A DNA stretch of 45,048 bases from Streptomyces sp. S4.7. Lineage in GTDB: Bacteria > Actinomycetota > Actinomycetes > Streptomycetales > Streptomycetaceae. The stretch covers positions 6,966,634 to 7,011,681 of the forward strand of contig NZ_CP048397.1 in NCBI RefSeq assembly GCF_010384365.1. Reading direction: 5' to 3'. Positions 1-11,500 of this stretch are shown piece after piece (within the stretch, counting starts at the first letter, position 1; every line of letters starts with the position of its first letter). Made by a program: the position numbers and the translations under genes. The notes beneath the pieces were generated by a model. The model did not search any database. It saw only the letters and a program-made list of their open reading frames with translations, and was not told where the DNA came from.

Positions 1-1168
1 CCGGTGACGGTCAGCGGTGTGTCGTTGCCGTTGTCCGTCTCGGGGTTTTCGTTTGTTTGGTTGATGGGGGTGGTGAGGGTGGGGTGGGGGCTTGTTTCGA
101 TGTAGGTGGTGTGGGAGGTGTTGTTGAGGTGGGTGAGGGTGGTGTGGAAGTGGACGGGTTGGCGGAGGTTGTCGTACCAGTAGGTGCTGTTGAGGGTGGT
201 GGTGTCGGTGGGCCGGTCGATGGGATGGGTGGTGGAGTGGAAGGGGATGCTCGCGGCCTGCGGGGTGATGTCCGCGAGGACTGTGAGGAGGTGTTCTTCG
301 AGGGCTTCGACGTGGGGGCTGTGGGAGGCGTAGTCGACCGGGAGAAGCCTGGTCTGGATGTTGTTCGTCTGGCAGTGGTCGAGGTAGGTGTGGATGTCCT
401 CGGTGGTGCCGGAGATGACGGTGTGGGTGGGGGAGTTGATGACGGCGACCGAGAGGCTGTCGTATCCGGCGATCTGTTCGGTGACCTGTTCGTGCGGCAG
501 GGTGACCGAGGCCATGGTGCCGCGGCCGGTCAGTGTGGTGAGGGCCTTGCTCCGCAAGGCGACGATCTTCGCCGCGTCCTCCAGGCTCAGCGCGCCGGCG
601 ATGTGGGCCGCGGCGATCTCGCCCTGGGAGTGACCGATGACCGCGTCCGCGCTGGTCCCGTGGTGTTCCCACAGCCGGGCGAGGGAGACCATGACCGCGA
701 ACAACGCGGGCTGGACGACGTCGACGCGCTCCAGCAGTTCCCCGGCCGGATCGGTCAGGACATCCCGCAGCGACCAGTCGACGTACGGGGCCAGGGCTTT
801 CGCGCACGCGTCGATGGACTGGGCGTAGACGGGCTCGGTCGTCAGGAGGTCGGCGGTCATCAGGGGCCACTGGGCCCCCTGGCCGGGGAAGACGAACACC
901 GTCTTGCCCTGCGGTCGCGTCACACCGCTGACTACATGCGCACTGGGAGCGCCCTCGCCCAGGGCCGCCAGCCCCTCCATCAGCTCGGCGTACTCCGTCG
1001 CGACAACCGCACCCCGGTGGGTCAGCGCCGCGCGAGTCGTGGTCAGAGCATGCGCGACCTGCTCGGCCGTGACCTCCGGATGCGCGGCAAGGTACGCGTG
1101 CAGCCGGGAAGCCTGGGCACCCAACGCGTCCGATGTGTGACCCGATACCGGCCACACCACCACACCGG
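1..1168 (-). repeat. Methylmalonyl-AT block, copy in M9 (cut by window edge)
   Basis: Part of a second direct-repeat family of about 1.3 kb covering the KS-AT linker end, methylmalonyl AT and post-AT linker. It aligns without gaps to the M8, M5 and M4 copies at offsets of 6237, 23339 and 29528. Confidence 0.9.
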
Positions 1169-2507
1169 AAGAGGACCCTGCCGGGTCATCCGTCTCCGTG
1201 GTCTCGACGGGTTCGGCCGCCGGGGCCTGTTCCAGGATCACGTGCGCGTTCGTACCGCTCATGCCGAACGAGGACACACCGGCCCGCCTCGGCCGGTCCT
1301 CCCCGACCGTCCACGGCGTGTTCTCCCTGAGGAGTTCAACGGCTCCCGCCGACCAGTCGACATGCGGCGTCGGCTCGTCCACGTGCAGCGTCTGCGGGAG
1401 TACGCCCTCCCGCATCGCCATCACCATCTTGATCACACCGCCCACACCGGCCGCGGCCTGCGTGTGCCCGATGTTCGACTTGAGCGATCCGAGCCACAGC
1501 GGAGCATCCTCCGGCCGGTCCTGGCCGTAGGTGGCGAGGATGGCCTGGGCCTCGATCGGGTCGCCCAGCGTCGTGCCCGTTCCGTGCGCCTCCACCGCCT
1601 GGACATCCGCCGCCGACAGACCCGAGTTCGCCAGCGCCTGAAGGATCACCCGTTCCTGCGAAGGCCCGTTCGGAGCAGTCAGACCGTTCGACGCACCGTC
1701 CTGGTTCATTGCCGAACCCTTCACCACCGCCAGGACTTGGTGCCCGTTGCGTACGGCGTCCGACAGCCGCTCCACCAGCAGCAGCCCCACACCCTCCGAC
1801 CAGCCCGTGCCGTCCGCGCCGGCCGCGAAGGGCTTGCACCGGCCATCGGGGGCCAGACCACGCTGTCGGCTGAATACGACGAACGCGTTCGGGGTGGACA
1901 TGATGGTGACGCCGCCGGCCAGCGCGAGGTCGCACTCGCCGTTCCGCAGCGACTGGGCGGCCATGTGCAGGGCGACCAGCGACGACGAACACGCCGTGTC
2001 CACCGTCACCGCCGGCCCCTCCAGGCCCAACGTGTAAGCGATACGCCCCGACGCGATGCTGGCCAGACTTCCTGATCCGAGGTAGCCCTCAAGGTCCTCG
2101 GGAATGCTGGACAGCCGGGAGAAGTAGTCCTGTGAGGTCAGTCCGGCGAAGACACCGGTCGCGCTTCCCTTGAGAGAGGTGGGGTCGATGCCCGCGCTCT
2201 CGAACGTCTCCCAGGCCGTCTCCAGGAGCAGTCGCTGCTGCGGGTCCGTCGCCAGGGCCTCGCGCGGACTGATCCGGAAGAGTTCGGCGTCGAACTGGGC
2301 CGCGCTGTGCAGGAATCCACCGCGCCGGGTGGTGGAGGTGCCGGCGTGATCGGGGTCCGGATCCAGCAGCCGTTCGATGTCCCAGCCGCGATCGGTCGGG
2401 AACTCGCCGATGCCGCTGCCGCCATCGGCAAGGAGCCGCCAGAGATCCTCCGGCGACGAGACGTCGCCGGGGAAGCGGCACGCCATGCCGACGATCACGA
2501 TCGGCTC
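1..2507 (-). other. Module M9 (partial): KS-AT(methylmalonyl), cut by window edge
   Basis: KS is 1222-2507 (C4390 at 1989-1991 in TACSSS). AT starts near 899, with S4844 (627-629) in GHSQG and YASH at 321-332, so methylmalonyl-CoA. The window ends within the last residues of the AT region, so the reductive domains and ACP are not visible. The last visible codons encode the same NGNDTPLTVTG stretch with which the visible part of P1 begins at the other window edge. Confidence 0.95.
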
Positions 2508-5500
2508 GTCGTCCTGGGAGGTGCCGTTGGACGTGGCGGGACGCGCCGTGCCCGCCGACTCGGTGCCCACGAGCTGAGTGAGCAGGTACTGGGTCAGAGC
2601 CTTGGGGCTCGGGTGGTCGAAGACGACTGTTGTCGGCAACTGCACGCCGGTGGCGGCGCCGAGCCGGTTGCGGAGCTCAACAGCTGTCAGTGAATCGACG
2701 CCCAGCTCCTTGAACGCACGGTCCGCGTCCACACCAGCCGCATGGCCGAGGACGGCTGCCACGTGCTGGGAGACCAGTGCGAGCAGTTGTTCCCGCTGTG
2801 CGGCCGGGGAGAGCCCGGCGAGACTCCCCGCGAGACCCGCGACCGCACCGGCGCCGGCCCCGGCGGCCACACGCCGGGTGGGGCGGCGGACCAGACCACG
2901 CAGGAGCGCGGGGGCGCTCTCCGGGCTGAGCCGCTTGGTGTCCAGGTCGATCGGCAGGAGCGAAGGCGCGCCGCTGGTCAGGGCGGTGGAGAAGAGGCGG
3001 AGCGCCGTCTCCGTACGCAGCGGCCTGACCCCGCCCCTCACCAGGCGCTCGGTGTCGGCATCGCTCATGTGGCCCGTCATGCCACTGGCCTCGGCCCAGT
3101 AGCCCCAGCCGAGCGATCCCGCCGGCAGACCCTGGTGCCGTCGGTGGACGGCGAGCGCGTCGAGGAAGGCGTTGGCGGACGCGTAGTTGGCCTGGCCCGG
3201 GGCACCCAGCCCGGCGGCGGCCGATGAGAAGAGCACGAAGGCGTCCAGGTCGGAACCCGCCGTCAGCTCGTGCAGATTCCATGCCGCGTCCACCTTCGGG
3301 CGCCGGACGAAGGCGAGTTGCTCCGGCGTGAGCCGTTCGACGGTCGCGTCGTCGAGAACGCCGGCGGCGTGGACGACGGCGCTGAGCGGGTGCTCGGCGG
3401 GAACGGTGTCCAGCAGCTCGGCCAGTTGATCCCGATCGGCCGCGTCACAGGACTCGACACGCACCTCGGCGCCGAGAGCCTCCAGCTCCGCCCGCAGCTC
3501 GGCGGCGCCGGCGGCGTCCGCACCGGAGCGGCTGGCGAGCAGAAGGTGCCTGGCTCCGTGCCCGGCGACCAGTTCCCTGGCGATGTGTCCGCCGAGTACG
3601 CCGGTGCCGCCGGTGATCAGCACCGTGCCCTCGGGAGAGATCCCGCTCGGGAGGGTGAGAACCACCTTCCCGATGTGCCGGGCCTGACTGAGGAACCGGA
3701 TGGCCTGCTGGGCATCGTGGATGTCCCAGGCAGTGACGGGCAGCGGCTTGAGCGCCCCGCTCACGAACAGCTCGCGCAGTTCCTGGAGCATCTCCTGGAT
3801 ACGGTCGGGCCCCGCGTCCCCCAGGTCGAACGCCTGGTAGACGACATCGTGATCGTGTTCCGCCGAAACGGTGTCGGCGTCCCGGATGTCGGTCTTGCCG
3901 ATCTCGATGAAGCGTCCGCCGTCACCGAGGAGGCGCAGGGAGGCATCGGTGAAGTCACCGGCCAGGGAGTTGAGGACGATGTCGACACCCGGTGCCCCTG
4001 CCGTGGCACGGAAGTGCTGCTCGAAGTCGAGCGTGCGGGAGGAAGCGACATGGGTGTCGGGAATGCCCCGGTCGCGGAGCACGTACTGCTTCGCCGGGCT
4101 CGCCGTGGTGAACACCTCGAGACCCCAGTGCTCGGCCAGCTCCAGCGTTGCCAGACCGACGCCACCCGTCGCGGCGTGCAGGAGCAGACGCTCACCCCGC
4201 TGCACCCCTGCCAGATCGGAGAGCCCGTAGTAGGCGGTGAGATAGACGATGGGGAGGGTGGCCGCCTCGGCGAAGCTCCAGCCGTCCGGCATGCGGGTGA
4301 CCAGCCGGGCGTCGGTCATGGTGACCGGCCCGGTACCGGAGAGAAGACCCATCACCCGGTCGCCCACCGCGAGGTGGCTGACGTCCGGCGCGACCTCGAT
4401 CACCACACCGGCGCCTTCTCCACCGAGTGACCGCACGTCCGCGACCATGCCGAGCGCCACGACGACGTCCCGGAAGTTCAGCCCCGCGGCGCGCAGGGCG
4501 ATCCGGACCTGTCCTGGTGCGAGCGGCGCGACGGCCTCGGGGAAGTCCACCAGGCGTACGTCTTCGACGGTGCCTCCGCCCGTGACACCCAGACGCCAGG
4601 CGGGCGCGTCCGCGGGAGGCGAGAGCCGCTCGGGTGTGGGGAAGGGGGTGAGGCGGGGGGTGAGTATGTTGCCGTTGCGGAGGGCGACTTGGGGTTCGTC
4701 GGTGATGGTGGCGGTGTGGATGGCCTGGGTGAGGTGGTTGGTGCTGTCGGGGTGGTTGTCGGTGTCGATGAGGGTGATGCGGCGGGGGTGTTCGCTCTGG
4801 GCGCTGCGGATGAGGCCCCAGAGGGGCGCGTGGGTGAGGTCGGTGAGATGTTCACCGGGTTGGGCGGCCACGGCGTGGCGGGTGAGGACGACGAGGTGGG
4901 AGTTGGTGCGGGCGTCGTCGGTCAGCCAGTCCTGGAGGAGGGCGAGGGCCTGTTCGCTCGTGGCCTGTACTCGCTCGGGCAGCGGCAGTTCGGCGAAGTC
5001 GCCGAGCCGGGCATGGACCTCCACTTCCTGCGGGGCCTCATCGACACCGGCCAGCAGGAGCGCGTACGGCTGCGGATCCGCGTCGTTGGCGACGCCATTG
5101 GCAACGGCTTCGGTCCCGGCCTCGGACGGAACCGCCGGCGACCACGCGACGGTGAACAGCCGGTTCTCGTCGGCCGGCCCGGTGCTGACGGCGGCGAGCT
5201 GCGCAGGGTCGATCGCCCGGAGTGTCAGGGCTTCGACATGGACGACCGGTTGGCCGACCGGGTCGGCGATGCTGAGCGCCAACGTCCGCGCGTCCCCGCG
5301 CCCGATGTGGACGCGCAGTGCGGTGGCACCGGTCGCGTGCAGACTGACCCCGGACCAGGAGAAGGGCAGCGCGAGCTCGGCCTCTGCCCGTCCGTCCGTA
5401 CCGCTGTCCGTACCGCTGTCCGCACCGAGGGTGTGGAGTGCGGCGTCGAGGAGTGCGGGGTGGATGCCGTAGCCGGTGACGTCGGTGTCGGGGTCGAGTT

Positions 5501-8500
5501 CGATCTCGGCGTAGAGGTTGTCGCCGTCGCGCCAGGCCGCGGTGAGGCCTCGGAAGGCGGGACCGTAGCCGTAACCCCGGGCGTCCATCGACTCGTAGAG
5601 GGTCTCCACGGACAGAGCCTTCGCACCGGCGGGCGGCCAGGCGGTGAGATCCGTACCCGCGGAATCGGCGGGAACGTCGGAGAGCACTCCTATCGCGTGG
5701 AGCGTCCACGCTTCGTCGGTGACCCGACGGGAGTGGATGCTGATGGGGGTGGTCTGTTGCTGGGTGTCTTCAGGGCCTGCGATTAGTTGAAGCTGAATGG
5801 TTTCGTTTTCGGGGATGGTGAGGGGGGTTTGGAGGGTGAGTTCGGTGAGGTGGGGGTGGTTTGTGTGGTGTCCGGCGTGGAGTGCGAGGTCGATGTAGGC
5901 GGTGCCGGGGAGGAGGATTGTGCCGGTGACGGTGTGGTCGGCGAGCCAGGGGTGGGTGCGGAGTGAGAGTGTGCCGGTGAAGGTGGTGGTGTGGTTGTCG
6001 GGGTGTTGGATGGTGGCGGCGAGGAGTGGGTGGTTGGCGGGGGTGAGGCCGGCGGTGGTGAGGTTTGCTTGTGTGGGTGTGTCGTTGAGCCAGTAGTGCT
6101 GGTGTTGGAAGGCGTAGGTGGGGAGGGTGGTGGGTTGGGTGGTGGGGGTGGGCCAGGTGGTGGGTGTGTTGTGGGTGTGGAGGGTGGCCTGGGCGAGGCG
6201 GAACTGGGTGGGTCCGTACTGGTGGCGTCGGAGGGTGCCGGTGACGGTCAGCGGCGTGTCGTTGCCGTTGCCCGTCTCGGGGTTTTCGTTTGTTTGGTTG
6301 ATGGGGGTGGTGAGGGTGGGGTGGGGGCTTGTTTCGATGTAGGTGGTGTGGCCGGTGTTGTTGAGGTGGGTGAGGGTGGTGTGGAAGTGGACGGGCCTGC
6401 GGAGGTTGTCGTACCAGTAGGTGCTGTTGAGGGTGGTGGTGTCGGTGGGCCGGTCGATGGGATGGGTGGTGGAGTGGAAGGGGATGCTCGCCGCTTGCGG
6501 CACGATGTCCGCGAGAGCGGTCAGCAGTTCCGCTTCGAGGGCTTCGACGTGGGGGCTGTGGGAGGCGTAGTCGACCGGGAGAAGCCTGGTCTGGACGTTG
6601 TTCGCCTGGCAGTGGTCGAGGTAGGTGTGGATGTCCTCGGTGGTGCCGGAGATGACGGTGTGGGTGGGGGAGTTGATGACGGCGACCGACAGGCTGTCGT
6701 ATCCGGCGATCTGTTCGGTGACCTGTTCGTGCGGCAGGGTGACCGAGGCCATGGTGCCGCGGCCGGTCAGTGTGGTGAGGGCCTTGCTCCGCAAGGCGAC
6801 GATCTTCGCCGCGTCCTCCAGGCTCAGCGCGCCGGCGATGTGGGCCGCGGCGATCTCACCCTGCGAGTGACCGATGACCGCGTCCGCGCTGGTCCCGTGG
6901 TGCTCCCACAGCCGGGCGAGGGAGACCATGACCGCGAACAACGCGGGCTGGACGACGTCGACACGCTCCAGCAGTTCCCCGGCCGGATCGGTCAGGACAT
7001 CCCGCAGCGACCAGTCGACGTACGGGGCCAGGGCTTTCGCGCACGCGTCGATGGACTGGGCGTAGACGGGCTCGGTCGTCAGGAGGTCGGCGGTCATCAG
7101 CGGCCACTGGGCACCCTGGCCGGGGAAGACGAACACCGTCTTGCCCTGCGGTCGCGTCACACCGCTCACGACATGCGCACTGGGAGCACCCTCGCCCAGG
7201 GCCGCCAGCCCCTCCATCAGCTCGGCGTACTCCGTCGCGACCACCGCACCCCGGTGGGTCAGCGCCGCGCGAGTCGTGGTCAGAGCATGCGCGACCTGCT
7301 CGGCCGTGACCTCCGGATGCGCGGCAAGGTACGCGTGCAGCCGGGAAGCCTGGGCACCCAACGCGTCCGATGTGTGACCGGACACCGGCCACACCAGCAC
7401 ACCGGAAGGGGACTCTGCCGGGTCATCCGTCTCCGTGGTCTCGACCGGTTCGGCCGCCGGGGCCTGTTCCAGGATCACGTGCGCGTTCGTGCCGCTCATG
7501 CCGAACGAGGACACACCGGCCCGCCTCGGCCGCTCGCCCTCGACCGACCAAGGGGTGTTCTCGGTCAGGAGCTCAACTGCCCCCGCCGACCAGTCCACAT
7601 GCGGCGTAGGCTCGTCCACGTGCAGCGTCTGCGGGAGTACGCCCTCCCGCATCGCCATCACCATCTTGATGACGCCGCCGACACCGGCAGCCGCCTGCGT
7701 GTGGCCAAGGTTCGACTTCAGCGATCCGAGCCACAGCGGAGCATCCTCCGGGCGGTCCTGACCATAAGTAGTGAGGATGGCCTGGGCTTCGATGGGGTCG
7801 CCGAGGGCCGTGCCGGTGCCATGAGCCTCGACAGCGTCCACGTCCGCCGCCGACAGTCCCGCGTTCGCGAGTGCCTGACGGATCACGCGCTGCTGCGAAG
7901 GTCCGTTGGGCGCGGTAAGACCGTTCGACGCACCGTCCTGGTTGACCGCCGAACCCTTCACCACCGCGAGCACCTGGTGCCCGTTGCGCTTGGCGTCCGA
8001 CAGCCGCTCCACCAGCAGCAGCCCCACACCCTCCGACCAGCCCGTGCCGTCCGCACTCGCCGCGAACGGCTTGCACCGGCCGTCCGGCGCCAGTCCGCCC
8101 TGGCGCGTGAACTCCGTGAAGCATCCGGGCGCCGCCATGACGGTCACACCGCCGGCCAGTGCCAGCGACGACTCGCCGTTCCGCAGTGACTGGCACGCCA
8201 GATGCAGCGCGACCAGCGACGACGAACACGCCGTGTCGATCGTGAGCGCCGGGCCCTCCAGGCCGAACGTGTAGGAGACACGGCCGGACGCGACGCTCAG
8301 CGCGCTCCCGATGCCGACCTGGCCCTCGAACCCCTTAGGGGTGTCGGTGAGCCGGGAGAGGTAGTCCTGCGAAATGACACCGGCGAAGACACCGGTGTCG
8401 CTCCCCTGGAGCGACATGGGGTTGATGCCGGCCCGCTCGAAGGCCTCCCACGACGTCTCCAACAGCAGTCGGTGCTGCGGGTCCGTCGCCACCGCCTCGC

Positions 8501-11500
8501 GCGGACTGATGCGGAAGAGTTCCGGGTCGAACTTGGCGGCATCGTAGAGGAAGCCACCGGACGACGTCGCGGAAGTGCCGGTGCGTTCCGGGTCCGGGTC
8601 CATCAGCCGTTCGATGTCCCAGCCGCGATCGGTCGGGAAGTCACCGATCCCGTCCCGTCCTTCGGCGAGCAACTCCCACAGGTCCTCCGGCGAGGAGACC
8701 TCACCCGGGAAGCGACAGGCCATTCCGATGATGGCGATCGGCTCGTCGTGCGCGATCGGCGCCGCGGCGCCGATCGCGGTGGCCGGCAGCGTGCCGAGCA
8801 GTTCCGTGAGGAGGAAGCGGGCCGCCAGGATCGGCGTCGGGTGGTCGAAGATGAGGGTCGTCGGGAGCTGGAGACCGGTCGAGGCGGTGAGCCGGTTGCG
8901 TACCTCAACGGCGGTCAGCGAGTCGAAACCCAGCTCCCGGAACGTGCGGTCGGCCTCGATGGCCGCCGCGTCACCACGTACCAGCACGGTCGCCACATGG
9001 CTCCGTACCAGGTCCAGAAGGTGACGCTCCCGCTGCTCGGGGGCCAGCAGGGACAGCGCCTCCGCCAGTGAGCCGCCCTTGCCCGTGGACGCGCCCGAAC
9101 CCCGAGCCGCGCGGGACACACTGGCGCGCCGGGGCTGCACCAGAGCGCGCAGAAGCGGCGGCGGGGCCGTCGAGCCCAGAGCCCGGGTGTCCAGCCCGGT
9201 GGGCAGCAGGAAGGGCCGGTTCTCGGCCAGACCCATATCCAGCAGTGCCAGCCCCTGGGGCGTCGTCAGGGGTACGACCCCCGCGCGGCTCACCCGCGCC
9301 ACATCCGCGCCGTCCAGGTGCTGTGTCATCCCACTGGACTCGGCCCACAGTCCCCACCCGAGTGAGGCCGCGGGCAGACCCCGACGGTGGCGATGGGCGG
9401 CCAGGGTGTCCAGGAAGACGTTTGCCGAACCGTAGTTGGCCTGGCCCGGCGCACCAAATGTCGCGGCGGCGGAGGAGAAGAGGACGAACGCGTCGAGGTC
9501 GGATTCCGCTGTGAGTTGGTGGAGGTTCCAGGCGGCGTCGACCTTGGGGGCGAGCACGGCGGTGAGCTGCTCGGGGGTGAGACGGTCGACCGTCGCGTCG
9601 TCGAGGACGCCTGCGGTGTGGATGACGGCGGTGAGGGGGTGTTCGGCGGGGATGGTGTCCAGCAGTGCGGTGAGCTGTTCGCGGTCGGCGGCGTCGCACG
9701 CGGCGATGCGGACGTCGGCGCCCAGCGCGGTCAGCTCTTCCTGAAGCTCCCGCGCCCCACCCGCGTCCGGGCCGGACCTGCTGGTCAGCAGCAGGTGCCG
9801 GGCGCCGTGTTCGGTGATCAGATGGCGGGCCGTCAGCGCACCGAGCGTTCCCGTGCCGCCGGTGACCAGGACGGTGCCCTCGGCGCGCAACGCGGACGGC
9901 AGCGTCAGCACGACCTTGCCGATGTGCCGGGCCTGGCTCAGGTAGCGCAGCGCCTCCGGTGCGCGTCGGATGTCCCACGCGGTGACGGGGAGCGGGCTCA
10001 GTACCCCCTCCTCGCACAGCGTACGGAGCTCCTCCAGCATCTCCTGAATGCGCTCGGGCCCCGCGTCGCCCAGGTCGAACGCCTGGTAGACGGTGCCCGG
10101 GTACGCCTCCGCGACGGCCTCGGAGTCCCGGATGTCCGTCTTGCCGATCTCGATGAAGCGTCCTCCGTCGGAGAGCAGCCGCATCGACGCGTCGGCGAAG
10201 TCCCCGGCGAGAGAGTTGAGTACGACGTCGACACCCGCGCCCTCCGTCGAGGCGCGGAAGTGCTCCTCGAAGTCGAGGGTGCGTGACGACGCGATGTGCG
10301 CGTCATCCAGGCCGTGCGCGCGCAGGACGTGCTGTTTGCCGGTGCTCGCGGTCGACAGGATCTCGACCTGCCAGTGCCGCGCGAGCTGGAGGGTGGCCAT
10401 GCCGACGCCACCGGCGCCCGCGTGGACCAGAAGCCGCTCACCGGGCTCTATCGCGGCCAGGTCGACCAGCCCGTAGTACGCGGTGAGGAAGACGATCGGG
10501 ACGGTGGCGGCCTCCGCGAAGGTCCAGCCCTGCGGGATACGCGTCAGCAGCCTGGCGTCCGTGACGGTCACCGGGCCGGTGCTGGTGAACAGTCCCATCA
10601 CCCGGTCGCCGGAACGCAGGTGCGTGACGTCCGGCGCCACCTCCAGGACCACACCGGCGCCCTCACCGCCGACGGCGCGTACATCGCTGACCATGCCGAG
10701 GGTGACGACGACATCGCGGAAGTTCAGGCCCGCCGCGCGGACGGCGACCCGTACCTCACCGGGGGCCAGCTCCGCCGACGCCTCGGGCGACTCGACCAGG
10801 GCGATGTGGTCCAGGGTTCCCTGCCCCGTCACACCGAGGCTCCAGTCCGACGCGCCCGCGGGGACGGCCAGCGCCTCCTTGGTCGAGTACCGGCCCAGAC
10901 GGGCCGCGAGCGGCCGGCCCTCACGTACGGCCACCTGCGGTTCGCCGCTGAGCACGACGGCCGGCAGCGCGGCTGCCGACTCCGGTTCACCGTCCACGTC
11001 GACCAGCAGGAACCTGTCCGGGTGCTCCGACTGCGCCGAGCGCAGCAGACCCCACACGGACGCGGATACGACGTCGGAGACCGGGTCCCCGGGCTCGGCG
11101 GCCACCGCCCCGGACGTCACCACGACGAGTCGTACCGCCGCCAGCGACTCGTCACGCAGCCAGCGTTGGACGAGCGCGAGCAGGCGGGTGCCGAGCTGCC
11201 GCACCCGGGCGGGCACAGGCTCGTCGTCCGCATGCATGCCGCGGTCCATGACGGGGAGGAAGACCGTCGCCGGTACTTCGTCCCCCTCTGCCAGTCGGTC
11301 GAGGTCCGTCGTCCCCTCGCAGCCGACGGCCGCGGCCAGCGAGGCGGCGAACTCGGCTGCATGGTTGGTGCTGTTGTCGTCCGAGCTGCTGCCGTCCGCG
11401 AGCGGGGCGAGAACGGCGTACTGGCCGCTGCTCCCGGCACCGGCTTCCGGAAGCGGGACGGGCGACCAGTCCAGGCTGAACAGAGTGTCGCGGTACGGAT

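Noticed and set aside
57..2075. Long open reading frame on the plus strand (about 670 codons), and many similar ones opposite the PKS genes
   Set aside because: It is the antisense shadow of the M9 KS-AT coding sequence. The translations are low-complexity Gly/Val or Arg/His-rich strings without family motifs, and the same shadows reappear at each repeated module.
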